DNA of 64,000 nt, taken from Azospirillum thiophilum. GTDB taxonomy: Bacteria > Pseudomonadota > Alphaproteobacteria > Azospirillales > Azospirillaceae. A program made the translations under genes and the position numbers. The DNA lies in assembly GCF_001305595.1 (NCBI RefSeq), contig NZ_CP012401.1, positions 2,863,001-2,927,000 of the forward strand, written 5' to 3'. This document shows, piece after piece, positions 1 through 8,357 of the stretch. How positions within the stretch are numbered: position 1 is the first letter of the stretch; every line of letters starts with the position of its first letter. The notes under the pieces were generated by a model, which made no database searches, had not been told where the DNA came from, and was given only the letters and a program-made list of their open reading frames with translations.

Positions 1-701
1 TTCAACTCGCCCGGGGCGGCGCCGACCAGACGCTCATAGGTCGCGCGCGAGGCACGCAGCGTGCCTTCCGCCGAGATCTTGGAGGCGATGGCGGCGGACA
101 GGCGCGACTCGGACTGGCTGACGTCGGTGCGGGTGTATTCGCCGACGCGGAAGCGGTCGCGGGCGGCGTCCAGCTGGCGGCGCAGAACCTGCTCGTTGTT
201 CATCTGCAGCTGCAGGATGGCCTGATTCTGGACGATGTCCAGATAGGCCTGCGCCGCGGCGAGCAGCACCGACTGTTCCGACGCGATCAGGGTGGCGCGC
301 TGCGCCTCGACCAGTCGTTCGGCACGGCGGACGGCCGGGGCGACGGTGGCGTCGTAGATCGGCTGGGTGGCGGTGACGCCGAGCGTCTTGGGATTGGCTT
401 CCGACCCCGTCGAGCCGCCGTCGAACTTGCTCTCGCCCGTCGAGCGCGAGATTCCGGCGGTGACCCGCGCCGTCGGGCGGTAGCCGGACAGCGCCTGGGG
501 CACGCCTTCGTCCACGGCACGCAGGCGGGCGCGCTGGGCGCCGATGGTCGGGTTGTTGGCATAGGCCTGGGCGAGGGCCTGCTCGAGCGACTGCGCCTGT
601 GCCGCGCCGGAACCGCCGGTCAATGCCGTGGTCATGGTGGCGGTCAAGGTCAGGGCCGTCGCCAGCAGCCAGCGGCGCGCAAAACGGCTTTGCACGGTCA
701 T
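1..701 (-). CDS. tolC: TolC-family outer membrane efflux protein (5' part; 3' end outside window)
   Basis: This is an outer-membrane channel subunit for type I secretion or tripartite efflux. About 233 codons are visible, starting at the ATG at 701. The N-terminus has a basic stretch, a hydrophobic core and an AQA-type cleavage site, which is a signal peptide. The mature part begins with the family pattern SLEQALAQAYANNPTI, followed by long alternating helices rich in A, Q and R (for example RRAERLVEAQRATL and LLAAAQAYLDIVQNQ) typical of the TolC alpha-barrel. The gene starts 2 bp after the rhodanese stop codon, so the two are probably co-transcribed. The C-terminal half lies beyond the left edge. 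The family is clear, but the exported substrate cannot be read from the sequence. Confidence 0.9.
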   Translation of the reverse strand, partial: MTVQSRFARRWLLATALTLTATMTTALTGGSGAAQAQSLEQALAQAYANNPTIGAQRARLRAVDEGVPQALSGYRPTARVTAGISRSTGESKFDGGSTGSEANPKTLGVTATQPIYDATVAPAVRRAERLVEAQRATLIASEQSVLLAAAQAYLDIVQNQAILQLQMNNEQVLRRQLDAARDRFRVGEYTRTDVSQSESRLSAAIASKISAEGTLRASRATYERLVGAAPGEL

Positions 702-703
702 GT

Positions 704-1030
704 TCAGTAGACCTTCATGTTCGGGTCGATTCGGCGCGCCCAGGCATCGACGCCGCCATCCAGGTTGATGGCGCGGTCGAAGCCCTTGGAACGCAGCCAC
801 ATGGTGACCTGCGCGCTGCGGCCACCGTGATGGCACACGACGACGACGTCGCGATCCTTCGGCAGCTCGTCCACCCGACCGGGAAGCCCGTTCATCGGGA
901 TGTGCAGGCTGCCGTCGATGGCGCACAGCGCAAACTCCCACGGCTCGCGCACGTCGAGGAGGATTGTCCCGTCGCCGGCCTTGCGGCGGCGGTCCAGCTC
1001 TTCCACCTCGATCTCAAACGGCGCGGCCAT
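704..1030 (-). CDS. Single-domain rhodanese-like sulfurtransferase
   Basis: A 108-residue single-domain rhodanese (GlpE/PspE size class) that would move sulfane sulfur between small thiols or proteins in the cytoplasm. Family motifs are LLDVREPWEF near the N-terminus and the active-site loop VVVVCHHGGRSA, whose Cys is the expected persulfide carrier in a C-x4-R loop. The C-terminal LDGGVDAWA is also typical. There is no signal peptide. It lies between the pcm-like gene (102 bp upstream) and tolC (2 bp downstream), an arrangement I have seen described for Rhodospirillales. A functional link to TolC is not obvious. Confidence 0.9.
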   Translation of the reverse strand: MAAPFEIEVEELDRRRKAGDGTILLDVREPWEFALCAIDGSLHIPMNGLPGRVDELPKDRDVVVVCHHGGRSAQVTMWLRSKGFDRAINLDGGVDAWARRIDPNMKVY

Positions 1031-1132
1031 GGATGCTCACTTTCGTGCAAGGGCGACGGCGACGGTAACGCAGAACCGCGCAGAGGTAAACTGCACGGTT
1101 CAGTTCAAAGCACCTCCGACCGGAAAAACCGG

Positions 1133-1789
1133 TCAGAACACGAAGGACGCCTTCTTCTCGAAGCCCGGCAGCGCGTGGGCCTGGGCCTCGAACAGGATGC
1201 GGCTCGACACCACGCCGGCAGTCCGCTGGAACAGGCGCACTTCACCGACACCGTGGGCGCCTTGGACGACGGCGACGAGACGGCCATCCTCGGCCAGTTG
1301 TCCGGCCAGCGCGGCGGGAACCTCCGGCACGGTACCTTCGACGACGATGACGTCGTAAGGGGCGCCTTGGGCGTACCCCTCCGCCAGCGGACCGGTGACT
1401 GCCTTGGCGTTGGCTATGCCCTGCCCGGCCAGCGCGGCCGTCGCGGCGGCGGTCAGGTCCTCGTCGCAGTCGAGCCCGACCACCGAAGCTGCCAGACGGG
1501 CGAGCACCGCGGTGGAGTAGCCGCCGGCGGCACCGACGTCGAGCACGCGGTCGGTCTCCTGCACGCCCACCGCCTGCAGCATGCGGGCGAAGACCATCGG
1601 CTCCAGCACGAAGCGGCCCTTGCCGATGGGAAGATCGTCGTCGACGTAAGCGACGCCACGCGCCGACTCAGGAACGAAGGCTTCGCGCGGAAGCTCCGAC
1701 AGGACATCGACGAGACGATGGTCCGTCACCTTGTTGGGGCGGATCTGTCCCTCGACCATGAAATAGCGTGCGGCGGCGAAATCGGTCAT
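1133..1789 (-). CDS. pcm: Protein-L-isoaspartate O-methyltransferase family protein
   Basis: A 218-residue SAM-dependent methyltransferase of the PCMT family, which repairs isoaspartyl residues in aged proteins. The N-terminal segment MVEGQIRPNKV and the block LPREAFVP are typical of the alphaproteobacterial branch. SAM motif I is VLDVGAAGGYSTAVLA, followed by VVGLDCDED. The C-terminus (RLFQRT, then SRILFEAQAHALPGF) also matches this branch. Length is normal. Many alphaproteobacterial members differ from the E. coli enzyme around the substrate site, so repair activity is inferred from family membership only. Confidence 0.85.
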   Translation of the reverse strand: MTDFAAARYFMVEGQIRPNKVTDHRLVDVLSELPREAFVPESARGVAYVDDDLPIGKGRFVLEPMVFARMLQAVGVQETDRVLDVGAAGGYSTAVLARLAASVVGLDCDEDLTAAATAALAGQGIANAKAVTGPLAEGYAQGAPYDVIVVEGTVPEVPAALAGQLAEDGRLVAVVQGAHGVGEVRLFQRTAGVVSSRILFEAQAHALPGFEKKASFVF

Positions 1790-2118
1790 GGCGGTCGCTT
1801 ATTGATGTGTTGTGACGACACCGGCACCAAGCCGAACAGCGGACGGCTTCCTGCCATGGCGGTATATAGCCGCAAAGCCTTGGCGAACACAACGCCACAG
1901 GGGCACGGGACAGGCTCCGCGCGGCGTCGGCGGGAGGCTTTGCCGCAGACCGGAAAGCAGCAGACGGCCGGGCGGCGGGGGCTGCGGGGGCTGCCGGCAG
2001 CCGTCATCCGGCGCGACGAGCAAAAATGGTCACCATTCGCCTTGACCGGCCGGGCTGGGATCGCTATACCACCGCTCCACACCGAAGGCGCTCCGGAAAC
2101 GGAGGTGCCGGTCAGGAT
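1790..2118. other. Intergenic region without a recognised gene
   Basis: This 329-bp stretch lies between the pcm-like gene on the minus strand and tRNA-Cys. Reading frames cross it, but all have skewed composition and no plausible protein. It presumably carries the promoters for pcm (leftward) and for tRNA-Cys (rightward). I could not identify either with confidence. Confidence 0.5.
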
Positions 2119-2192
2119 GGCGCGGTGGCAGAGTGGTGATGCAGCGGACTGCAAATCCGTGTACGTGGGTTCGATTCCCGCCCGTGCCTCCA
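2119..2192 (+). tRNA. tRNA-Cys (anticodon GCA)
   Basis: A 74-nt tRNA with encoded CCA. The acceptor stem GGCGCGG pairs with CCGTGCC (one G-U). The anticodon loop is CTGCAAA, with GCA at 2151-2153. The T-loop is TTCGATT. The discriminator base is U, the identity element for cysteine. All arms can be drawn. Confidence 0.97.
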
Positions 2193-2246
2193 TACCTGAT
2201 GATATGACGGACAGCAGTTGTTTCCGTGCTGCCCGCCCCCGTGAAA

Positions 2247-2270
2247 GCCCCGCCCCTGGCGGGGCATTTT
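2247..2270 (+). terminator. Intrinsic terminator after tRNA-Cys
   Basis: A perfect 8-bp stem GCCCCGCC / GGCGGGGC with a 3-nt loop, followed by ATTTT. It lies 54 bp downstream of tRNA-Cys. Confidence 0.85.
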
Positions 2271-2424
2271 GCGTTTGGGACTTGTTTTCACAGGGAAATG
2301 ACCAGGCTTTTCCCCGTCTGAAAAGAAATGCTTTTTTCTCGCCGAATGGGCTTGGCAGCGCCGGATGGTTCCGCTATACACCCGCCACGCCAACAACGGC
2401 GGCCGCCGAAAGGCCGGTCACCGA

Positions 2425-2500
2425 TCCCGGTTAGCTCAGTTGGTAGAGCAGCGGACTGTTAATCCGCTTGTCGCTGGTTCGAGTCCAGCACCGGGAGCCA
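2425..2500 (+). tRNA. tRNA-Asn (anticodon GTT)
   Basis: A 76-nt tRNA with encoded CCA. The acceptor TCCCGGT pairs perfectly with ACCGGGA. The D-arm is GCTC...GAGC, and the anticodon loop CTGTTAA has GTT at 2458-2460. The T-arm is GCTGG-TTCGAGT-CCAGC and the discriminator is G. Confidence 0.98.
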
Positions 2501-2505
2501 GATCG

Positions 2506-2538
2506 AAAAGGCCGGATGCCCAGCGCATCCGGCCTTTT
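2506..2538 (+). terminator. Intrinsic terminator after tRNA-Asn
   Basis: A perfect 14-bp inverted repeat (AAAAGGCCGGATGC and its complement) with a 5-nt loop, starting 6 nt after the tRNA CCA end. The right arm ends in TTTT followed by CTTCTTT. The A-run on the left arm means it could also act on leftward transcripts. Confidence 0.93.
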
Positions 2539-2752
2539 CTTCTTTCCGTCGTCTTCCGGCTTGACTGTGTCTCCTCAGTACCCAAATTCGGTTTAAAGCG
2601 GCCGGACTAGGACCGACGGACGGCGGTTAGACCCAAAAGACGATCCAGACTTGCCGGAAGCGAAGTGCCGCGCGCCTTCGCATGGCGTTAGACTTGATAA
2701 CAATTCCGGGCCGAGCGATCGGCCGGGCGTCTCCAGCCGATGGAGGACCGCC

Positions 2753-2998
2753 GTGCTTTTGCCGATCCACTCCGAACGCTTCCATACCGCTCCGCCGCTC
2801 AACGGCAACGGGTCGCACGAGCCCGGCGACCGGCCGGTACGGACTGTCGATTGCGTGACGGCCGTCCTGCTGTTCGCGGCGGCCGTGCTACTCACCCTTC
2901 TGGCCTTCAGCGTCGATTGGACCGCGACGCTGCCCGATGCCAAGCCGCAGGCTCACGAGAACACGCCGGTCATGGTGATCCCGCCTCATCCACGATGA
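2753..2998 (+). CDS. Small single-pass membrane protein of unknown function
   Basis: An 81-residue protein starting at GTG 2753. The start was chosen because GGAGG (2742-2746) lies 6 nt upstream, whereas the longer frame from 2651 has no ribosome site. It has a hydrophilic N-terminal half, one strong transmembrane segment (TAVLLFAAAVLLTLLAFSV, about residues 37-55) and a short proline-rich tail ending VMVIPPHPR. I do not recognise a family. It stands alone between the tRNA-Asn terminator and a convergent small gene. Confidence 0.6.
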   Translation: MLLPIHSERFHTAPPLNGNGSHEPGDRPVRTVDCVTAVLLFAAAVLLTLLAFSVDWTATLPDAKPQAHENTPVMVIPPHPR

Positions 2999-3033
2999 GA
3001 TGGGCTCGATGAGATGGCCGCGCTGAAACCCGC

Positions 3034-3276
3034 CTATTCGACCAGATCGTCATAGATGCTGGCGCCGGGATCGGCCGGATCGCCGCTGCCGGGGGCGACG
3101 GTCACCCGCTTCCACTCGCCACACCAATCGGTGGACAGGGTGATGGGGAAATCGCCTTCGGGGCTGCGCGGGGTCACCACCGGCGGATACCGCCGGCAGG
3201 TTCCCTTCGGCCCGCGCTGGCGGAGCCCCTGGCCCTCCCAGAAGCGGCAGGTGTAGCAAGTATCGAGTCGCTTCAT
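3034..3276 (-). CDS. Small cysteine-rich protein (CxxC...C...C pattern)
   Basis: An 80-residue protein with four cysteines in the pattern CYTCRFW, GTCRRYPP and DWCGEW. The motifs CRFW, CRRYPP and DWCGEW recur in small uncharacterised bacterial and phage proteins. The spacing suggests a Zn2+ or Fe-S site, although neither is shown. The C-terminal third (PGSGDPADPGASIYDDL) looks disordered. It has no signal peptide. The next gene upstream (58 aa) is on the same strand, 70 bp away, so the two could be co-transcribed. Confidence 0.7.
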   Translation of the reverse strand: MKRLDTCYTCRFWEGQGLRQRGPKGTCRRYPPVVTPRSPEGDFPITLSTDWCGEWKRVTVAPGSGDPADPGASIYDDLVE

Positions 3277-3346
3277 CGCGGACCGGTCTCCTCATCATGT
3301 CCGGCCGATTGGCCGCCCGATCGACTGGCCCGATCAGTTGGCCCGA

Positions 3347-3523
3347 TCAACTGGACGGCGGCTTGCCCGGCCGCAGCGTGTCGGCGCATCTGGCGTAATA
3401 CGCCTTGATGTCCGCGTCCAGAACCCTGCGGCGGCGGCCGTCCGCGGACTCCTCCGGCGCGTCGGTCAACCGCTGGAACTCCTGGACGGCACGCTCCAGA
3501 TCCTGTTCGCTGGTGATGGGCAT
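3347..3523 (-). CDS. Small hypothetical protein (58 aa)
   Basis: A very small, charged, probably helical protein beginning MPITSEQDLERAVQEF and ending LRPGKPPSS. I chose ATG 3523 because GAGGAAAGGCGAG lies just upstream and because the in-frame GTG at 3667 would add an implausible Trp/Pro/Cys-rich stretch. The segment EQDLERAVQEFQRLTDAPE resembles short helical domains of small alphaproteobacterial orphan proteins. I recognise no family. It is followed by the cysteine-rich gene on the same strand. Confidence 0.6.
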   Translation of the reverse strand: MPITSEQDLERAVQEFQRLTDAPEESADGRRRRVLDADIKAYYARCADTLRPGKPPSS

Positions 3524-3774
3524 GATCTCGCCTTTCCTCGTCGTTTCCGGGCTCAGGACAAGACAACAGCCGGCGGCACCCGTATGTTTCCGCCCCGATG
3601 GACAAGGACATGGCCAAGGCAACGGCCGGGTCGGGATCGACCATGACGAGATGACCGCTTGATGCACCGCGACTCCAGAGCAATGTCATGCTCCTGTCAC
3701 CCGAGTCGCGACGGACAGGGCCGCGCTGCGACGGGGGTTCCCTCGGGTCCTGCCTTGCCTGGGAGGGCGGCGTC

Positions 3775-4830
3775 ATGCGGGTCGTCTCAACACCGGCCAT
3801 CGGTAAATCGGGCCTGCCACGGTGGGCGGCCGGCATCGTTTTCCTCGTCCTGGCGCTGGCGCCCGGTCCGGCGCCGCTGGACGGTTATGCCCTGGCGGCG
3901 GAACCGGAACGGCTCGATCCGGAACGGGTCGTGCGCTCCGTCGTCGGCATCCGCGCGGTGGTGCCGCCGGACAGCCAGAGCGCCCGCACCCTGGGCACCG
4001 AGCGCGAGGGCAGCGGCGTCGTCATCGACGGCTCCGGGCTGATCCTGACCATCGGCTATACCGTCATGGAGGCGTCACAGATCGAGGTCACGGCGGCCGA
4101 CGGACGCCGCTATCCGGCCAACATGGTCGCCTATGACCCGGTCAGCGGCTTCGGCCTGCTGCGGGCGGAGATGGGATTCGCCGCCCCCTGGCTGCGGCTG
4201 GCCGACGCGGCGGCGGTGAAGGAGGGTGACACGCTGCTGGCGCTCAGCGGCGGCGACAATCGCGCCGCCGTCGCCGTGAAGCTGGTCAGCAAGCGCGAGT
4301 TCGCCGGCTATTGGGAATATCTGCTGGACGAGGCGCTGTTCACTTTCCCGCCGATCCGCGCCTTCAACGGCGCCGCCCTGGTCAACCGCGAGGGCCGGTT
4401 GGTCGGAGTCGGGTCGCTGCTGGTGATGGAGGCGGTGGAGGGACGCGGCCTGCCCGGCAACTTGTTCGTCCCCATTTCGGCGCTCGAGCCGATCCTGGCA
4501 GACCTGCTCGCCTACGGGCAGCGGCAGGAGCCGGCGCGCCCCTGGCTGGGCGTGACCCTGCGCGAGGAGTTGGGACGGCTGATGGTGGAGAAGGTCTCGC
4601 CACGCGGCCCCGCCGAGTCGGCAGGCCTGCGTCCCGGCGACTGGATCGTCGGGGTCGGCGGCCAGCGCTTCAGCGGGCTGGCGGATTTCTACCGCAAGCT
4701 CTGGGGCCTGGGGCCGGCCGGGGTCGTCGTGCCATTGGAGGTGATGCGCGGCACCACATTGACCCCGGTGCCGGTGCCGGTGCCGTCGGCCGACCGCGTG
4801 CGTTTCCTGCGTCTGAACCCGACCCTGTGA
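3775..4830 (+). CDS. HtrA/DegP-like S1C pseudoprotease with PDZ domain
   Basis: A 351-residue exported protein starting at ATG 3775, with GGAGGG (3762-3767) 7 nt upstream. A signal peptide ends near ALAA (residue 42). Residues about 55-255 follow the HtrA trypsin-fold alignment (GSGVVIDGSG, DGRRYPANMVAYDP, GAALVNREGRLVGV), and 280-345 form a PDZ domain (PWLGVTL, SAGLRPGDWIVGV). All three catalytic positions are changed. The His of NNHVV is Tyr95 (TIGYTV), the Asp of SDIALL is Gly125 (SGFGLL), and the Ser of GNSGGAL is Asn198 (AFNGAAL). It therefore cannot be a serine protease by the usual mechanism. A chaperone, scaffold or regulatory role in the periplasm is an inference. Confidence 0.85.
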   Translation: MRVVSTPAIGKSGLPRWAAGIVFLVLALAPGPAPLDGYALAAEPERLDPERVVRSVVGIRAVVPPDSQSARTLGTEREGSGVVIDGSGLILTIGYTVMEASQIEVTAADGRRYPANMVAYDPVSGFGLLRAEMGFAAPWLRLADAAAVKEGDTLLALSGGDNRAAVAVKLVSKREFAGYWEYLLDEALFTFPPIRAFNGAALVNREGRLVGVGSLLVMEAVEGRGLPGNLFVPISALEPILADLLAYGQRQEPARPWLGVTLREELGRLMVEKVSPRGPAESAGLRPGDWIVGVGGQRFSGLADFYRKLWGLGPAGVVVPLEVMRGTTLTPVPVPVPSADRVRFLRLNPTL

Positions 4831-4914
4831 GCGGAAGGCTTGTGGCGCCCGTCCCGGCGGCGCACCCTGCCGGAAACCGCCACGCATCGGCCACGGAAGG
4901 GGACCGCGCAGATC

Positions 4915-5526
4915 ATGAACCATCCCGACATCGAGATCGTCGACAGGAAGACCGCCTACAAGGGCTTTCTCACCGTCGAGGTCTACCGTCTGCGCCACAA
5001 GAAGTTCGACGGCACCTGGACCGACGTGCTGCCACCGCGCGAGGTGTGCGACCGCGGCCCGGCGGTGGGGGTGCTCCTCTACGATCCCGACCGCGAGGCG
5101 GTGGTGATGATCGAGCAGTTCCGCGTCGGCTCCGCCGCTGCCGGCGGACCGGCCTGGATGACCGAGATCGTCGCCGGCATGGTCGGTGCCGGCGAGACCC
5201 CCGAGGAAGTGGCCCGCCGCGAATCGATGGAGGAGGCCGGCTGCGCCATCCGGGAGATCGAACCGATCTGCGACTATTACGTCAGCCCGGGCGCCTTTAC
5301 CGAGGTGGTCTCCGTCTTCTGCGGTCGGGTCGACAGCCGCGGCCTCGCCGCCACCGGCGGCCTGGAGGAGGAGCATGAGGACATCCGCATCCTCGTCCTG
5401 CCCGTCGACGATGCCATCCGCATGATGGACGAGAACCGCCTGCGCAATTCCGTCGCCATCATCGCGGTCGGCTGGCTCGCCCGCCACCGCGATAGCCTGC
5501 GCGAACGCTGGCTCGGCGCGGACTGA
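4915..5526 (+). CDS. nudF: NUDIX hydrolase, ADP-ribose pyrophosphatase type
   Basis: A 203-residue cytoplasmic hydrolase that would cleave ADP-ribose and related nucleoside diphosphate sugars. The start is ATG 4915, with GGAAGGGGA upstream. The Nudix box is complete: a Gly, five residues, then ETPEEVARRESMEEAGC, with the RE..EE metal-binding core. The upstream VMIEQFRVG and downstream YYVSPGAFTE match NudF-type ADPRases, as does the length (about 209 aa in E. coli). It follows the pseudoprotease gene by 84 bp. Confidence 0.88.
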   Translation: MNHPDIEIVDRKTAYKGFLTVEVYRLRHKKFDGTWTDVLPPREVCDRGPAVGVLLYDPDREAVVMIEQFRVGSAAAGGPAWMTEIVAGMVGAGETPEEVARRESMEEAGCAIREIEPICDYYVSPGAFTEVVSVFCGRVDSRGLAATGGLEEEHEDIRILVLPVDDAIRMMDENRLRNSVAIIAVGWLARHRDSLRERWLGAD

Positions 5527-5678
5527 AGGACAGGGCCGCGGTGCGGCGGCCCTTGCTCCGCCCATATTCAACACTTGAAAATCGTTCAATGCAGCATTCC
5601 ACACCGCCGCCTTGAAACCCTCCGCCGCAATCCTGATAGTATCGAAGCAATCGACACCAGACCTTAGGAGTACCCGTC

Positions 5679-6680
5679 TTGGACATCCGCAACGGCTTCA
5701 TCGGCGCCATCGGCAACACGCCGCTGATCCGCCTGGAAGGCCCCTCGAAGGAGACGGGCTGCGAGATCCTGGGCAAGGCGGAGTTCCTGAATCCGGGCGG
5801 GTCGGTGAAGGACCGCGCCGCGCTGGCCATCGTGCGTGACGCCGAACAGCGCGGGCTGCTGCGCCCCGGCGGTACCATCGTCGAGGGGACGGCGGGCAAC
5901 ACCGGCATCGGGCTGGCGCTGGTCGGCAACGCGCTGGGCTACCGCACCGTCATCGTGATGCCGGAGACCCAGAGCCAGGAAAAGAAGGACATGCTGCGCC
6001 TTATCGGCGCCGACCTGCGGCTGGTCCCGGCGGTCCCCTATTCCAATCCCGACAATTACGTCCGCTACTCCGGCCGGCTGGCCGAGGAGTTGGCGAAGAC
6101 CGAACCGAACGGCGCGATCTGGGCCAACCAGTTCGACAACACCGCCAACCGCGAAGGCCACCGGTTGACGACCGGGCCGGAAATCTGGGAGCAGACCGGC
6201 GGCAAGGTCGACGCCTTCACCTGCGCGGTCGGCAGCGGCGGCACGCTGGCCGGCGTCGCGCTGGCGCTGAAGGAGCGGAACCCCGGCATCCGCATCACGC
6301 TGGCCGACCCGATGGGCGCCGCCCTGTTCAGCTACTACACGACGGGCGAACTGAAATCGGAAGGCAGCTCGATCACCGAGGGCATCGGCCAGGGCCGCAT
6401 CACCGCCAACCTGGAGGACGCGCCGATCGACGGCGCGCTGCGGATCCCGGATGAAGAGGCGCTGCCGATCATCTTCGACCTGATCAAGACGCAGGGTCTG
6501 GTGCTCGGCGGATCGAGCGGCATCAACATCGCCGCGGCGGTGCGGGTGGCGCGCGACCTCGGCCCCGGTCACACCGTGGTGACCATCCTGTGCGACGGGG
6601 GGCAGCGTTACCAATCGAAGCTCTTCAATCCCGACTTCCTCCGTGAGAAGACTCTTCCTGTGCCAGACTGGCTGGCCTGA
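5679..6680 (+). CDS. cysK: Cysteine synthase A (O-acetylserine sulfhydrylase)
   Basis: A 333-residue PLP enzyme that makes L-cysteine from O-acetylserine and sulfide. The start is TTG 5679, chosen because TAGGAG (5665-5670) lies 8 nt upstream and the protein then begins in family register (NGFIGAIGNTPLIRL). The PLP lysine is K44 in NPGGSVKDRAA. The substrate loop reads GTAGNTGIG (TAGNTG where many CysK have TSGNTG). The PLP phosphate loop is GSGGTLAG. It is followed by alaX, which starts 16 bp after the cysK stop, so the two are probably co-transcribed, as often seen with AlaX. Confidence 0.95.
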   Translation: MDIRNGFIGAIGNTPLIRLEGPSKETGCEILGKAEFLNPGGSVKDRAALAIVRDAEQRGLLRPGGTIVEGTAGNTGIGLALVGNALGYRTVIVMPETQSQEKKDMLRLIGADLRLVPAVPYSNPDNYVRYSGRLAEELAKTEPNGAIWANQFDNTANREGHRLTTGPEIWEQTGGKVDAFTCAVGSGGTLAGVALALKERNPGIRITLADPMGAALFSYYTTGELKSEGSSITEGIGQGRITANLEDAPIDGALRIPDEEALPIIFDLIKTQGLVLGGSSGINIAAAVRVARDLGPGHTVVTILCDGGQRYQSKLFNPDFLREKTLPVPDWLA

Positions 6681-6696
6681 TTTCTCCCGAGGGGAC

Positions 6697-7404
6697 ATGG
6701 ACGCGCTTTTCCGCGAGGACTCATACGCCCGCAGCTGCATCGCCACCGTTACGGCGGTGGACGAGCGCGGCATCCGGCTCGACCGCACCGTCTTCTACCC
6801 GACCGGCGGCGGCCAGCCGGGCGACATCGGCCTCCTGCGCTTCGATGGGCTGGAGGTCCGCATCAAGGACACGGTAAAGGGCGACGGCGGCCCCGACGAC
6901 GTCATCCATGTGCCGGAGGACGGCCAGGAGCTGCCGGCCCCCGGCATCGCGGTGGAGGCGGAGATCGATTGGCAGCGCCGCCATCGCCACATGCGCATGC
7001 ACACGGCGCTACACCTGCTGTGCGCGGTGGTGCCGGGATCGGTCACCGGCGGGCAGATCGGGGCGGACAAGAGCAGGCTCGATTTCAACGTCCCGGCCGA
7101 GAGCCTGGACAAGGACGCCATCGCCACGGCGGTGAACCTGCTGATCGCCGCCGACACACCGGTCGGGACGCGCTGGATCACCGACGAGGAGATGGCGGCG
7201 ACGCCGGAGCTGGTGCGCACCATGTCGGTGAAGCCGCCGAGCGGCCATGGCCGCGTCCGTCTCCTGGATGTCGAGGGAGTCGACCTGCAGCCCTGCGGCG
7301 GCACGCATGTCGCCCGCACCGGCGAGATCGGCGGAATCGAGGTGACGAAGATCGAAAACAAGGGCAAGCAGAACCGGCGCATCGTCATCGCGCTGAAGGA
7401 CTGA
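6697..7404 (+). CDS. alaX: Alanyl-tRNA editing protein (AlaX-type trans-editing hydrolase)
   Basis: A 235-residue stand-alone editing domain that deacylates mischarged Ser- or Gly-tRNA(Ala). The start is ATG 6697, behind GAGGGGAC. An earlier in-frame ATG at 6643 lies inside cysK. The zinc site is visible as HTALH (HxxxH) and CGGTH (CxxxH). The N-terminal strand FYPTGGGQPGD and the closing ENKGKQNRRI are family hallmarks. The length fits the AlaX-M class. Confidence 0.92.
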   Translation: MDALFREDSYARSCIATVTAVDERGIRLDRTVFYPTGGGQPGDIGLLRFDGLEVRIKDTVKGDGGPDDVIHVPEDGQELPAPGIAVEAEIDWQRRHRHMRMHTALHLLCAVVPGSVTGGQIGADKSRLDFNVPAESLDKDAIATAVNLLIAADTPVGTRWITDEEMAATPELVRTMSVKPPSGHGRVRLLDVEGVDLQPCGGTHVARTGEIGGIEVTKIENKGKQNRRIVIALKD

Positions 7405-7454
7405 ACCTGTTCCACCGAATCAGTGCCCCAACGATCCGCTGAAGGACGCGCACC

Positions 7455-8357
7455 ATGAGCGACACCACCGTAGCGCCGCTGTCTGGCCCGGTCGTCTCCA
7501 CCGATTGGCTCGCCCGCAACCTCGGCCGGCCCGGCCTGAGGATCCTCGACGGATCCTGGCACATGCCGGCGCTGAAGCGCGACATCCGGGCGGAGTTCGC
7601 CGACCGCCACATCCCCGGCGCCCGCCTGTGCGACGTCGACGAGGTGGCGGCGCCCGACACCCATCCGCTGCCGCACATGGCGCCCGACGAGGCGATTTTC
7701 GCTGCCCGGATCGGTGCGCTGGGCATCGGCGACGGCGATACGGTGGTGGTCTACGACACCGCCGGCATGGCGACCGCCGCGGCGCGGGTGTGGTGGCTGT
7801 TCCGGCTGTTCGGCTTCGACCGGGTCGCGGTGCTGGACGGCGGCCTGCCGAAATGGCTGGCCGAGGGCCTTCCGACCGACTCGGGTGAAGCCGCGCCGGC
7901 CGCACCGGCCGCCATCACCGCGCGCAAGCGGGCCGACCTGATCCGCAGCGCCGATCAGCTGCTCGCCAACATCGACGTCCGGCAGGATCAGGTGACCGAC
8001 GCCCGCGCCCAGCCCCGCTTCGAAGGCGCGGTGGCCGAACCCTGGCCCGGACGGCGCAGCGGCCGGATTCCCGGCAGCTTCAACCTGCCGCACACCGACC
8101 TGATCGACCCGGACAGCAAGACGCTGCTGCCGCCGGACGTCATCGCCGCCAAGGCGCGCGCCGCCGGGCTCGACCTCGACCGGCCGGTCGTCGCCTCCTG
8201 CGGCAGCGGCATCACCGCCTGCGTCATCGCGCTGGGTCTGGCTACCGCCGGCAAGACGGACGTGGCGATCTATGACGGCTCCTGGGCCGAATGGGGGCTG
8301 CGCGCGGATCTGCCGCTGGAAACCGGTCCCCGTGACGGTAAGCCGGAACAACCATGA
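7455..8357 (+). CDS. sseA: 3-Mercaptopyruvate sulfurtransferase
   Basis: A 300-residue two-domain rhodanese. The N-terminal inactive domain carries ILDGSWHMP, RHIPGARLCDVD and VVVYDTAGMATAARVWW. The C-terminal catalytic domain has GRIPGSFNLP and the active-site loop VASCGSGITAC, whose CGSG[IV]T signature marks mercaptopyruvate rather than thiosulfate specificity. It follows cysK-alaX, consistent with sulfur metabolism. The stop codon overlaps the next start (ATGA). Confidence 0.93.
   Translation: MSDTTVAPLSGPVVSTDWLARNLGRPGLRILDGSWHMPALKRDIRAEFADRHIPGARLCDVDEVAAPDTHPLPHMAPDEAIFAARIGALGIGDGDTVVVYDTAGMATAAARVWWLFRLFGFDRVAVLDGGLPKWLAEGLPTDSGEAAPAAPAAITARKRADLIRSADQLLANIDVRQDQVTDARAQPRFEGAVAEPWPGRRSGRIPGSFNLPHTDLIDPDSKTLLPPDVIAAKARAAGLDLDRPVVASCGSGITACVIALGLATAGKTDVAIYDGSWAEWGLRADLPLETGPRDGKPEQP

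Noticed and set aside
599..2434. A 611-residue open frame on the plus strand
   Set aside because: It overlaps the rhodanese and Pcm genes on the opposite strand and both tRNA-region sequences, has no family-like motifs and shows the composition of a GC-rich antisense shadow.
4075..5604. A 509-residue open frame opposite the HtrA-like and nudF genes
   Set aside because: Both plus-strand genes have clear domains and ribosome sites. The minus frame has the His/Gln/Arg-rich composition of a shadow.
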